Assembly (NCBI GenBank): GCA_028284635.1
Contig: JANQRJ010000018.1
Coordinates: 62,001-126,000, forward strand
Origin: Pelagicoccus sp.
GTDB taxonomy: Bacteria; Verrucomicrobiota; Verrucomicrobiia; Opitutales; Opitutaceae
Direction: 5' to 3'
Length of the DNA stretch: 64,000 nt
The notes beneath the pieces were generated by a model. The model saw nothing but the letters and a program-made list of their open reading frames with translations. It was not told the origin of the DNA and ran no database searches. Each line of letters starts with the position of its first letter. Position 1 is the stretch's first letter. Positions 7,295-15,619 of this stretch are shown in pieces. A program made the translations under genes and the position numbers.

Positions 7295-9072
7295 CGACTT
7301 TCGGATACCTCTTCTTCTCGCGGGTTTTCGGCATCCTCAAGAGAGACGAGCAAGGCGTAGGCGCCTTCGGCAATGGCCCAATTTTCCGACAGCAACAGAG
7401 CATGCTCCCGTTTTAGGCCCTGCTCTTCCCGAGCGATTTTTCGAGCCGCCTTTTCGTGTTCGAAGCGCTCGAACTTCATCTGGCCGCTTTCCAGCAGGAT
7501 CCGATAGCTGGGATGCCGGTCAAGCTGGCGCTGCAAGCAGTCTTCGCGTTCTCTCGCTTCCGCGAGCAGAGACTCGGATATCTCGTCGATCCCCTCGAGG
7601 GCTAAGGCGTTGCTCAAGGCAGCTTGGCAGCAACGCTCGACGTATCTGCGAAACGAAGACACCTCCTCCTCAACGCGAGAGTAGACCACGGCAGGCTTTG
7701 CGCAGACGGCAGCAGCCCGTTCCCAGCGCGTTTCGACATCGTATCCAGATTTCCTGGCAAGCTCGCATCGAGCATCGTCGATCGACTGATAGGGAATCCC
7801 TTCGATGCGGGCGCCGAGACGGGACAAATTGCGCAGAGCAAGCTCATCTCCGAAGGCCTTCGCCATCTTTTCGAAGGTCTTCAGATAGACGAAGAGCTTT
7901 TCCTCAACCGGAACTTTCGCCTGAGTCGCGCCGGGAAGCCAGCGGCATTTCTCCACGGCGGTACGGTTCGCATCTGTATCCGTGTAAAAAGAGTCCGTCG
8001 CATGAGTCCGTCCATCGGGCAAGGCAGCGAGGTCCTGTCCAGCGAAGTATATGCTGGGACAGCCCCAGAGCTGAGCCAGATCGAAAGCGCAGGCGGAAAC
8101 CGTGCCTTCCTCGGTGACGAAAGCCCCATTGGGCAAGCCGAGCCGGCTTCGCAGGTAGACCACGAGATCGCTGCTGGTGGACCACGTGAGCGCTCGCCCG
8201 AAGAAACGCTGAGCGACCTTCGGATAAACCATGAAAGGGCAGACCAGCAGGGCGCGACCGAGATCGACTTTGCTAAAGCCTAGGTCGGTCGTCTTGTGGG
8301 GATCGGCAGCCAATACGAAATGGGGATCGACGCCAGCGTTGCGCAGAGCCTGGAAGGAAGAGTTGACCGCGACCACGATCGCCCGGCCTTGCGCCCAGCG
8401 AAGAAAATCCAGGGCTTCGTCCAACGACGGCCCAGCAGAAGCCACAATCATGGGAACCCCGGCGAAGGCGCCTCGCAGGGCTTCCACATCGGGAGCAGGC
8501 ATCAGGGTTCGCACGTTCCGCAAAGTATTGCCGAGCCAGAGCCCGGAGTAGACCACATTGGTGCCGAAGAGTTTGCGGCGGTAGTCGAACTGTCGGGCGA
8601 ACTGGATAAAGAAGGTGGAGTAGTAGTCCTCATCTTCCGCGAAAAGGGGAGCGAAGATTATTGAATCCACATTTTGAATACGAAGCACTGGAAAATTCGC
8701 CATCCCGGCAAAGAACTCGTTGTCGAGCTTTCCCACCCCGAAAAAGAACCGCTCGTCCACCAGAATGTCTTCGGCCAGAGGCGTATCCAAAAACCGAGAG
8801 AAACGCTGCTCGTTCGGCTCCGCGCAGTAGACGCAGCAACCCTCCGGAAGCTCCTTCCGCAAAGCGGCCAAATGCGATCCCTCTCCGACACCTGAAAGGA
8901 CAAGCGCCGTATCCGGCTCGAGATCCAGACCAGAAATCCAGCGGACGAGAAGAGCTTCGGGATCCTCTGTTCTTCGTGGCCAATCAACCTTATCCTCAAC
9001 GGAAGCGGTCTGCGAGACGCGTTGCCCCAAACCCGGAAAACGAGAGGCGAAGGCTTCGCGGGCCCTAGACAT
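7291..9072 (-). CDS. Maf-type motility accessory glycosyltransferase (MptE-like / DUF115 domain)
   Basis: Maf proteins attach nonulosonic or related sugars to flagellin before export. The central region shows the family core: a lead-in FGTNVVYSGLWLGNTLRNV, then PMIVASAGPSLDEALDFLRWA, VAVNSSFQALRNAGVDPHFV, LAADPHKTTDLGFSKVD, an EEGTVSACAFDLAQLWGC helix and IYFAGQDLAALPDGRTHA. I start at 9072 (MSRAREAF), which overlaps the upstream stop by 8 bases (ATGTCTAG), giving 593 residues; an earlier ATG at 9156 would lie deep inside the upstream gene. The C-terminal 150 residues are helical and charged. It sits in a four-gene coupled operon (10170 to 4883), which supports a role in flagellin modification. 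Confidence 0.88.
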   Translation of the reverse strand: MSRAREAFASRFPGLGQRVSQTASVEDKVDWPRRTEDPEALLVRWISGLDLEPDTALVLSGVGEGSHLAALRKELPEGCCVYCAEPNEQRFSRFLDTPLAEDILVDERFFFGVGKLDNEFFAGMANFPVLRIQNVDSIIFAPLFAEDEDYYSTFFIQFARQFDYRRKLFGTNVVYSGLWLGNTLRNVRTLMPAPDVEALRGAFAGVPMIVASAGPSLDEALDFLRWAQGRAIVVAVNSSFQALRNAGVDPHFVLAADPHKTTDLGFSKVDLGRALLVCPFMVYPKVAQRFFGRALTWSTSSDLVVYLRSRLGLPNGAFVTEEGTVSACAFDLAQLWGCPSIYFAGQDLAALPDGRTHATDSFYTDTDANRTAVEKCRWLPGATQAKVPVEEKLFVYLKTFEKMAKAFGDELALRNLSRLGARIEGIPYQSIDDARCELARKSGYDVETRWERAAAVCAKPAVVYSRVEEEVSSFRRYVERCCQAALSNALALEGIDEISESLLAEAREREDCLQRQLDRHPSYRILLESGQMKFERFEHEKAARKIAREEQGLKREHALLLSENWAIAEGAYALLVSLEDAENPREEEVSESR

Positions 9073-9673
9073 CCGGCATCTCCTCGAGTTGCGGCAGAAC
9101 GGCGTTCGCCAAGGTTTCGCGCAGAGCGGTCCAGCAGGAGCTTGCCTTGAGGGCAAGCTGATCGGAAAGCTGCACGCAATCTCCCGACTGCACCGCCTCG
9201 ATCACAGCGTCGGTCGACGCGACGCAGTTTCGGAAAGACTCGGAAAAAGCGGCCTGCCAAGTCACCTCGTTCTGCTGAGCGAACTGCTCGAGGATGCCAC
9301 AACCCTCGAGCGCGGGACGAAGGCCCTCCAACAGAGCGATCGCTTCCCGTTGGGCTTCCTTCCAAGGGGCGCTGAGAGCTAAGGCAGCTACCCGAACCTG
9401 CGTATCGACTCCTTGGTTACAGACCTGGATCCACTGCCCGACCATCTCGCGCAGCTTCTCCAAGAAACTCGCGCTGAAAAACTCCACCCTTTGAAAACTC
9501 TCCGCCTCGTCCGGGTCGTCCAAATCCCGGACCACGCCATCCACGCTCAACGTCCCCAGCACGCGCCCGACGGAGGAGAGATGCTGTTCGACCAATTGCC
9601 GAGCGAGGGACAGGGAATCGGGAGGCGGGCCTTCGAACGCCACTTCTTCGCCATCGAGGAAGATCTCTCGCAT
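9065..9673 (-). CDS. Hypothetical protein in the flagellin-modification operon
   Basis: A 202-residue helical, acidic protein without signal peptide or membrane segment. I start at 9673 (MREIFLDGEEVAFEG), where the ATG shares one base with the stop TGA of the MOSC gene (TGATG). A longer reading from 9814 would overlap that gene by about 140 bp. The end overlaps the Maf start by 8 bases, so translation is coupled on both sides. I do not recognise the family. Small size, helical content (LREMVGQWIQVCNQ, FRNCVASTDAVIEAVQSGD) and position before a Maf transferase would suit a chaperone or adaptor for flagellin or the transferase, but nothing in the sequence proves it. Confidence 0.75.
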   Translation of the reverse strand: MREIFLDGEEVAFEGPPPDSLSLARQLVEQHLSSVGRVLGTLSVDGVVRDLDDPDEAESFQRVEFFSASFLEKLREMVGQWIQVCNQGVDTQVRVAALALSAPWKEAQREAIALLEGLRPALEGCGILEQFAQQNEVTWQAAFSESFRNCVASTDAVIEAVQSGDCVQLSDQLALKASSCWTALRETLANAVLPQLEEMPDV

Positions 9674-10170
9674 CAGTCGAGGACTTCCAGTTCGAAGCTG
9701 CCGCAGTTCAGCGTACCCGAATCCAGGATACGGCAACGCAAACCACCTCGCGTTTCCATGGCGGCAAAGGCTCCATCGCTCACCGCCTCGTCCATCCAAA
9801 AGCAAGGGCGGCACTGCTCGGTACCGGAAAAACAGGTCTGACCAATTCGGAAGGTCTTGCCCACCAAAGCGTTCAGATCCACCCCGCTTGTCACGACGTT
9901 GCGGCGAAACTTGCGGCGATCGTCGATCTGGATATCAAGTTCTTGCTCGATGCCGGCGATCATCTCCAAGGAGATGAAGGTTATCTGCCCCTTGAAATCG
10001 TCCCTGTATCCGAAAAACCGATCGCCCTCGATCCCCTTCCCTGCAACGCAACGCGCCGAGTCGACGCTCAAAGTCTCGTGGTTGAGGCGGCCAAGACCTT
10101 TGCGGCCCTTGAAATCGTGTCCGTCGGAGATGAATAGATCGTGGATCTGGATCGCTTGCTTCATTGGCAT
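9673..10170 (-). CDS. MOSC-domain protein
   Basis: A 165-residue single-domain MOSC protein (molybdenum cofactor sulfurase C-terminal family). Landmarks are GKGIEGDRFFGYRDDFKGQITFISLEM, RRNVVTSGVDLNALVGKTFRIG, and the segment FSGTEQCRPCFWMDEAV that carries the conserved Cys of the family. Stand-alone MOSC proteins are thought to handle sulfur or molybdenum cofactor; the exact reaction of this one cannot be read. It is first of four coupled genes that otherwise look dedicated to protein glycosylation, and mobA lies at the far end, which is an odd combination. A palindromic repeat (10229-10360) lies upstream. Confidence 0.85.
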   Translation of the reverse strand: MPMKQAIQIHDLFISDGHDFKGRKGLGRLNHETLSVDSARCVAGKGIEGDRFFGYRDDFKGQITFISLEMIAGIEQELDIQIDDRRKFRRNVVTSGVDLNALVGKTFRIGQTCFSGTEQCRPCFWMDEAVSDGAFAAMETRGGLRCRILDSGTLNCGSFELEVLD

Positions 10171-10228
10171 CTGGCTGCGAGCGTCAAAGTACCCAGGGGT
10201 CTGTGTCGATCAAGCGTAATGATCCGTC

Positions 10229-10360
10229 GTGGCGCGGAGCTTCAGCCCGCGACCGCAACGGTTCTTATCCGTATCCTCATCTTTATCCTGGGATGAGGAT
10301 AAAGATGAAGAAGGGGATAATGAGGGCGAATCGTGGACGCGGGCTGAAGCTCCGCGCTAC
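10229..10360. repeat. GTAG/CTAC-type palindromic element with CTCATC/GATGAG core
   Basis: Inverted arms at 10229-10252 and 10337-10360 (GCGCGGAGCTTCAGCCCGCG / CGCGGGCTGAAGCTCCGCGC) enclose a second hairpin made of ATCCTCATCTTTATC and its complement (10267-10320). The element at 58045-58182 has the same design with diverged arms, and the outer element at 46123-46322 shares the arms. It separates the MOSC operon from the larger TPR/OGT gene. Confidence 0.8.
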
Positions 10361-10395
10361 GTGATGCGGCAAAAAGAAAGAAAAATGCTTGTAGA

Positions 10396-13071
10396 CTATC
10401 GGAACTGACTCGTTCCGCAGCTTTGCAAAGCGGCTTCCATGCTCCGAGCGAAACGGGAGGCCTCTCCCAGGGGGGAACCGAGGAGGCGTTCGCGAAGTTC
10501 GCTACGCAAAGCGGTCAGACGGGACGTGTCGGAGGTTAGCGCGGCGGCGACAAGCGCAAAGGATTCCTCGTCCTCGACGATCAAGTCTTCGAGACCGACC
10601 GAACTCAGTAGACTGCCGCCTACGCGGGACGCGTGACGAGCGCCGCGCAGGGTGATCACCGGGACACCCATTACGAGAGCTTCGCAAGTGGTGGTCGTGC
10701 CGTTGTAGGGATAGGTGTCGAGAGCTATATCGATCTGGCCATAGCGCTCGAAGTGTTCGCGCAGCGAAGCGTTGCGGGTGAGAAGCTCTATGCGTTCCGA
10801 CTCGATGCCCTGCTCCTGGAAGAGACGTAGGACACGGCGCTGGATGGCAGGGTCTACAGTCTGATGGCTTTTCAGAACGAGACGCGAGCCGGGAACCGCG
10901 GCAAGGACTGAGGCAAAGAGGCGGACGGATGTTTCGCTGAGCTTTACGATATTGTTGAAGGAGCCAAACGTGACATGGCCGCTTGTCTGGCTCGGCAGCG
11001 GAGCAACCGGCGGAAGATCCTCGGGGGGCTGGTAGCAAAGAAAAGTCTCGGGCAGACGGAGCAAGGTTTCGGAATTGAGAGTCACGCCCTCAGGATCTGT
11101 ATTGAAATCTCCGATACGATAATCCATGCGACCAAGACCAGTGCTGTGCGCGTAGCCGAGCCAGCTGATTTGCACCGCGGCAGGCCGGAGGGCGAAGAGC
11201 TCGAGGTTGTTGCCCGCCGTGTAGCCTGAAAGGTCGAAGAGGACATCGATCCGATCCTCACGAATCTGCAGGGCAGTCGTCTCGGCGGCCTGTCGACCTA
11301 TCGGATGCCAACCATCGGCTAGGGACTCGAAGCGAGCTGTGGTTTCGTCAGGTCGCTCGACCGCGGAATAGCAATGAATCTCGAAGGCCTCGCGGTCTAG
11401 CTCCTCGAGGAGCGGCAGGAGGAAGTAAGCGATGGAATGGACCTTGAAGTCCGCAGAGACGAAGCCAATGCGACACTTGCCGCCAGAAACGGAGGGGGAA
11501 TCTGCGACAGGCAATGGCGAACAAGCTGCTTCGAGGGCTTGAGCCGCAGTGTGGTGATAGGCGAAAAGCTCTTCGTCGGAGATAGCGTCATTGGCGATCT
11601 GAGTAGCGGCGAGACCGACCAGGCTCTGGCTATTGCCGCCATTCAATTCCAAGGCAGTGAGATAGGCCTGACGAGATTCCTCGAAACGGCCAAGCTCGTA
11701 GAGGGTTCGACCAAGGTTGCCCCAGGCGGAGGCATGGCGGCTATCGAGAGCTATGGCTTCACGCAGAAGCGTCTCGGCTTCGGACAGACGCCCGAGCTCG
11801 ACAAGAGCGCTTGCGTAGTTGGAGCGAGTGTCAGCGGAATCGGGATCCAACTCGAAGGCCCGAACGTAGCTCGCTTCCATCGCCTCGATCTCGTCCAGCT
11901 TGTACAGCACCAAAGCGAGGTTGCTGTGGTTGCCCGCCCGCTGAGGATCAAGCGCCACGGCTCGCTCGTAGGCTCGACGGGCCTCGTCGAGCCGAGCCAG
12001 CGAGCGAAAAGCGGTGCCGAGGTTGTTGTACGCAGGGACGCTTTCGGGATCGAGCTCGGTTGCCCGACGAGCGTGTTCCGCGGCTTCCACGAAACGCTGC
12101 TCTTCATTGAGGAGGGAAGATTTCGTGCAGAGCGCCTCTACGCAATCGGCATCGAGGGCCAAAGCCCGATCAACAGCATCGAGGGCCTCCTGACAACGGC
12201 CTAGGTCCTGCAGGGCGATTGCCATGTTGTTGAAGATGAACTCGTCAGCAGCGCCACTTTCGGCCGTCCTATTCAGATAGCGGAGGGCCTCCTCACACAA
12301 ACCCAGTTCCTGGCAGACTGCGGCTAAGCGAGACAGGCATTCGATTTCCGGAAACCCACAGCTCAGAGCCTCTTGGTAACAGTCCCGGGCGTTCTCGAAT
12401 TGGCCCTGCTTTTCGCTGATATGGCCAAGCCCGTAAAAGGCTGCCGCGTTTTTCGGGTCGAGCGCCAGCGTACGATTGAGGCAACTCGTGGCCCTCTCCC
12501 ACTTCTGCCGCTTGGCCAGGCAAATGCCGAAATTCGACCAAACGTCCGCCACGTCCGGCCCCAACTCGCTGGCCCTGCGATAAGCCTGTTCTCCGTCCTC
12601 GAAACGCTCAAGCACGCAGTAGATTTCACCCACGTTGTAGAAAGCGGGCAGAAAGCCATCGTCCAGTTCCATGGCCCGCTCGAAGCACTTCAGGGATTCT
12701 TCGTAACGGCCAAGCGCCTTGAGGGCGGAACCAAGGTTCGAATGATAGCTGGCTTCATCAGGATCAAGTTCCACGCCGCGCCTGAGCAGGGGCAATCCAC
12801 CCTCGCTGTCACCGAGCTGATGCATCGTCAGGCCGAGAAAATGGTTCGCTGCCGCGTGATCGGGGCGGCCAACCAGCACCTCAGCGTAGAGAGCAGCAGC
12901 TTCAGCGACCTTCCCGCTATGGTGCAGCGTCGTCGCCTCGCTCATCTTCTCCAAGACAGAGTCGTCTTCGCTACTCATAGAAGAAGATCGGTCGCACATC
13001 CGCGGGCTATCGCAAGCCGATAGTGCAAAGACCCCAGCAAAAACGACCGACTCGTGAGCTCCGATACCCAT
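10396..13071 (-). CDS. Large TPR protein with O-GlcNAc-transferase-like (GT41/SPINDLY) domain
   Basis: An 891-residue protein. Residues about 40-500 hold roughly a dozen TPR repeats in tandem (SNLGSALKALGRYEESLKCFERAMELD; NLGTAFRSLARLDEARRAYERAV). Residues about 530-885 are the GT41 catalytic region: RIGFVSADFKVHSIAYFLLPL, DVLFDLSGYTAGNNLELFA, WLGYAHSTGLGRMDYR, VTFGSFNNIVKLSE, DTYPYNGTTTTCEAL and HASRVGGSLL. It matches the 803-residue protein downstream but lacks the methyltransferase part. It ends about 225 bp before the MOSC gene and is divergent from the first flagellin, so flagellin is the probable acceptor. The start at 13071 has AGGAGG only two bases upstream; starts at 12999 or 12978 are possible and would remove a stretch that mimics a lipobox. 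Confidence 0.85.
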   Translation of the reverse strand: MGIGAHESVVFAGVFALSACDSPRMCDRSSSMSSEDDSVLEKMSEATTLHHSGKVAEAAALYAEVLVGRPDHAAANHFLGLTMHQLGDSEGGLPLLRRGVELDPDEASYHSNLGSALKALGRYEESLKCFERAMELDDGFLPAFYNVGEIYCVLERFEDGEQAYRRASELGPDVADVWSNFGICLAKRQKWERATSCLNRTLALDPKNAAAFYGLGHISEKQGQFENARDCYQEALSCGFPEIECLSRLAAVCQELGLCEEALRYLNRTAESGAADEFIFNNMAIALQDLGRCQEALDAVDRALALDADCVEALCTKSSLLNEEQRFVEAAEHARRATELDPESVPAYNNLGTAFRSLARLDEARRAYERAVALDPQRAGNHSNLALVLYKLDEIEAMEASYVRAFELDPDSADTRSNYASALVELGRLSEAETLLREAIALDSRHASAWGNLGRTLYELGRFEESRQAYLTALELNGGNSQSLVGLAATQIANDAISDEELFAYHHTAAQALEAACSPLPVADSPSVSGGKCRIGFVSADFKVHSIAYFLLPLLEELDREAFEIHCYSAVERPDETTARFESLADGWHPIGRQAAETTALQIREDRIDVLFDLSGYTAGNNLELFALRPAAVQISWLGYAHSTGLGRMDYRIGDFNTDPEGVTLNSETLLRLPETFLCYQPPEDLPPVAPLPSQTSGHVTFGSFNNIVKLSETSVRLFASVLAAVPGSRLVLKSHQTVDPAIQRRVLRLFQEQGIESERIELLTRNASLREHFERYGQIDIALDTYPYNGTTTTCEALVMGVPVITLRGARHASRVGGSLLSSVGLEDLIVEDEESFALVAAALTSDTSRLTALRSELRERLLGSPLGEASRFARSMEAALQSCGTSQFR

Positions 13072-13133
13072 TGCCTCCTAGAGCCCTCTGACCGGACGCT
13101 GAACGAAAATTCCCAGATCGATGAGTTTTCTCC

Positions 13134-13160
13134 TAAACGTCCTGGCTAGGCAGCCGATAC
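13134..13160 (+). promoter_or_regulatory. Probable sigma-28 (FliA-type) flagellin promoter
   Basis: TAAA at 13134-13137, a 15-bp spacer, then GCCGATAC at 13153-13160. This matches the class III flagellar consensus TAAA-N15-GCCGATAA at all but the last base. It lies about 95 bp upstream of the first flagellin, leaving room for the CsrA-type leader. Confidence 0.7.
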
Positions 13161-13212
13161 TATTGGGCATGGCGCAAAACGTCATGGTGAGGCGGACACC
13201 TTAAAACCGCAC

Positions 13213-13249
13213 GCGACACGGATGTCGCAAAAAACCTAAAACAGGGAAG
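13213..13249 (+). promoter_or_regulatory. Two CsrA-type sites in the first flagellin leader
   Basis: A 16-nt hairpin at 13213-13228 has stem GCGAC/GTCGC and loop ACGGAT, so CACGGATG (CANGGANG, the CsrA/RsmA consensus) is displayed in the loop. A second match, CAGGGAAG at 13242-13249, is itself the Shine-Dalgarno sequence, seven bases before the ATG at 13255. The same two-site plan is seen before the second flagellin and resembles the Bacillus subtilis hag leader, where CsrA blocks translation and FliW relieves it. Confidence 0.7.
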
Positions 13250-13254
13250 TTAAT

Positions 13255-14073
13255 ATGTCAGTAGTAATAAATACCAATAGCGCAGCTATATCTGCGTCTA
13301 ACAACCTCGCGCAGAGCAATGCGATGCTCCAGCGCAGCCTCAATAGGCTATCCAGCGGTTCCCGTATCATCAATCCTTCCGATGATGCCGGTGGACTCGC
13401 TGTTTCGATGAAATTGTCGGCGACGATCAAACGTACCGCTGCCGTCAATACGAACATCCAGAACGCCCAGTCCTTCCTCCAAACCCAGGACGGCGCTCTG
13501 CAAACCGTATCGAAGGTGCTCGACCGTATGTCCGAGCTCAAAGTATTGAGCAACGACGTCACCAAGAACACCTCCGATATAGGCAACTACGACACGGAGT
13601 TCCAAGAGCTGAAGCTTCAGCTCAGCGCGCTCACCGACCAGTCGTTCAACGGCGTCTCCCTCTTCGCCACCGGCTCTTCAGCAGGGACGAAATCCGTAGC
13701 AACGACGGAAAGCGGAGGAGGAACTGTCACCCTAGAGCAAGCGGCCCTAGCCGACAAGCTGGGATCCACCCTGCTTTCGGGAGACTCCACCGCGGTCGGT
13801 TCGATAAACCTCACGACAATCACCAGTGCCATCGAGGAGGTCGCCACCCTCAGGGCGAAAAACGGAGCCACCTCCAATAGGCTCTCATTCGCCTCCGAGA
13901 TGCTGACGGTGAACAAGGAGAATCTCGAAGCCGCGAACAGTCGAATCATCGACGTGGACGTGGCCGAGGAATCGACTATGCTCGCGAAATACAACGTCCT
14001 GGTACAGGCCGGATCGTCCATGCTCACGCAGGCGAACGCCTCCAGCCAGATTGCGCTCAGACTTTTAGGTTAA
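13255..14073 (+). CDS. Flagellin (first copy)
   Basis: A 272-residue short flagellin, the filament subunit exported through the flagellar type III system. The N-terminal D0/D1 region is classic: MSVVINTNSAAISASNNLAQ, LNRLSSGSRIINPSDDAGGLAVS. The C-terminal D0/D1 region is also intact: ANSRIIDVDVAEESTMLAKYNVLVQAGSSMLTQANASSQIALRLLG. The middle (about 130-200) is a small Ser/Thr-rich variable part, which offers O-glycosylation sites and fits the OGT and Maf genes next door. A sigma-28-like promoter and a CsrA-type leader precede it. It is very similar to the second flagellin at its ends and diverged in the middle, so the pair arose by duplication. A strong GC hairpin follows at 14096. Confidence 0.96.
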   Translation: MSVVINTNSAAISASNNLAQSNAMLQRSLNRLSSGSRIINPSDDAGGLAVSMKLSATIKRTAAVNTNIQNAQSFLQTQDGALQTVSKVLDRMSELKVLSNDVTKNTSDIGNYDTEFQELKLQLSALTDQSFNGVSLFATGSSAGTKSVATTESGGGTVTLEQAALADKLGSTLLSGDSTAVGSINLTTITSAIEEVATLRAKNGATSNRLSFASEMLTVNKENLEAANSRIIDVDVAEESTMLAKYNVLVQAGSSMLTQANASSQIALRLLG

Positions 14074-14095
14074 ATACTACTACTACTACGACATA

Positions 14096-14121
14096 GAGTC
14101 CCCGCCGAGGGGCGGGGACTC
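14096..14121 (+). terminator. GC-rich hairpin after the first flagellin
   Basis: An 11-bp perfect stem GAGTCCCCGCC with loop GAGG at 14096-14121, 23 bp after the flagellin stop. It has no T-tract, so it may serve mRNA 3'-end protection rather than strict termination. The rest of the 14122-14654 gap shows no convincing gene or promoter. Confidence 0.5.
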
Positions 14122-14654
14122 GAATCGTAGAGCCGTTGCGACCTAAAGGAAATCCGCCGCAAAACCCGGCGAGACTCAGTGCAGCGATGCCACCCGCTTC
14201 AGCGGGAACGCTACGCCGTGTCCGATCTCCAACCGCACAGCCGCAAGGCTGTTCGACGACAAGCAAAACAAAAAAAAGGAATATAGCTACGCGCATTCCA
14301 AGACCTCATGAGTAGTTTCCACTTCTCCCATGAGCAATGGAACTCAATAGACTCCATTCTTCCAACGGAGATTCGATAGAAGTCACGCGACTGTATCGAA
14401 GTCACCACCATGACCGTCCCACGACACAGCGTACGCATGACAAACGAATGCGAACTCCCACTGCAATGGATACTATGCCAATGCTATGCGAGCGACCATC
14501 CACATGAACGATACGAAACGCAACCCGATAACCAACCAGCCAGCCGATGATAGACAACCTCGAACCAGTCTCACGACGGCGACCGCCCAATGAGATATAC
14601 AATTTCCGCCACTTAGGCAGAAAAGCGAACGTCCGACGCTATCTTTCGGACAAA

Positions 14655-14688
14655 CAAAGGCACGGATGCCTTTGCTAAATCAAGGATG
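14655..14688 (+). promoter_or_regulatory. Two CsrA-type sites in the second flagellin leader
   Basis: A hairpin at 14655-14674 has stem CAAAGGC/GCCTTTG and loop ACGGAT, again showing CACGGATG. The second site CAAGGATG at 14681-14688 overlaps the Shine-Dalgarno sequence, nine bases from its GGA to the ATG at 14696. The stem differs completely from that of the first flagellin while the loop is identical, which is what a conserved RNA structure looks like. Confidence 0.72.
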
Positions 14689-14695
14689 ATATAAC

Positions 14696-15511
14696 ATGTC
14701 AGTTGTAATAAACACAAACTCGTCGGCAATCGCCGCGAAAAACAACCTGAACCGCAGTAACATGATGCTGCAAAGCAGCCTCGCTCGCTTGTCTAGCGGT
14801 TCGAAAATCGTCAATCCTTCCGACGACGCGGGTGGTCTCGCGGTGTCCATGAAGATGACAGCGGCCATCAAGCGTACTTCGGCCGTGAACAACAACATCG
14901 CCAACGCCCAGTCCTTCCTGCAAACTCAGGACGGCGCTCTCGGCACGGCTGCGAAAATCTTGGACCGCATGTCCGAACTCAAGACCTTGAGTGAAGACGT
15001 CACCAAGAACACTTCCGACGTTGCTAACTACAACACGGAATTCCAAGCCCTGCAGAGCCAGTTGAGCGACATCACCAGCGAAGAGTTCAACGGCGTATCT
15101 CTGTTCGCCACTGGATCTTCGGCCACCAACAAGTCGGTGAAGATCACCGAAGATGGCACCAAGACAGTCAACATCAGCCAGGCCCTGCTCGCCAACTCGG
15201 TAGGCACCAGCCTCACTGCCGGCTCCACCGAGCTGACTTCGACCAACCTGTCGACCATCACGGACGCCATCCAGAACGTGGCTACCCTGCGCGCTTCCAA
15301 CGGCGCCCAGTCCAGCCGTCTTGGATTCGCATCCGACATGCTGACCGTCAACCAGCAGAACCTCGAAGCCGCGAACAGCCGGATCATCGACGTAGACGTC
15401 GCTTCGGAATCCACGCAGCTCGCCCGTGCCAACATCCTGGTACAGGCCGGTTCTTCGATGCTGTCTCAGGCCAACGCCTCGAGCCAAATCGCTCTCCGTC
15501 TGTTGGGTTAA
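14696..15511 (+). CDS. Flagellin (second copy)
   Basis: A 271-residue flagellin with conserved N-terminus (MSVVINTNSSAIAAKNNLNR, LARLSSGSKIVNPSDDAGGLAVS) and C-terminus (ANSRIIDVDVASESTQLARANILVQAGSSML then SQIALRLLG). The variable middle is rich in Ser and Thr (SSATNKSVKITEDGTKTVNIS, SLTAGSTELTSTNLSTIT) and is a plausible glycosylation target. It follows the first copy by about 620 bp, each with its own leader and hairpin, so the two are probably expressed separately, perhaps at different filament positions. I found no good sigma-28 box upstream. A canonical intrinsic terminator lies 27 bp downstream. Confidence 0.96.
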   Translation: MSVVINTNSSAIAAKNNLNRSNMMLQSSLARLSSGSKIVNPSDDAGGLAVSMKMTAAIKRTSAVNNNIANAQSFLQTQDGALGTAAKILDRMSELKTLSEDVTKNTSDVANYNTEFQALQSQLSDITSEEFNGVSLFATGSSATNKSVKITEDGTKTVNISQALLANSVGTSLTAGSTELTSTNLSTITDAIQNVATLRASNGAQSSRLGFASDMLTVNQQNLEAANSRIIDVDVASESTQLARANILVQAGSSMLSQANASSQIALRLLG

Positions 15512-15537
15512 TTCTCTTAGTCCCACTAAGACTTTCG

Positions 15538-15570
15538 AGTGGCTCCTCTCACGAGGGGCCGCTTTTTTTT
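15538..15570 (+). terminator. Intrinsic terminator of the second flagellin
   Basis: Stem AGTGGCTCCTC / GAGGGGCCGCT (with G-U pairs), loop TCAC, followed by a run of eight T (15563-15570). Confidence 0.85.
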
Positions 15571-15619
15571 GCCCCCCACGAATTGCGTTTCCCACGAGCA
15601 GACGCGATAGTCGGCGACA

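Noticed and set aside
13081..13133. Sigma-54 promoter for the flagellins
   Set aside because: No GG-N10-GC pair in good context; the TAAA-N15-GCCGATAC site at 13134 is a far better match to sigma-28.
14521..14560. Sigma-28 promoter for the second flagellin (GCCGATGA at 14543)
   Set aside because: No TAAA lies 15 bases upstream and the site is far from the start codon.
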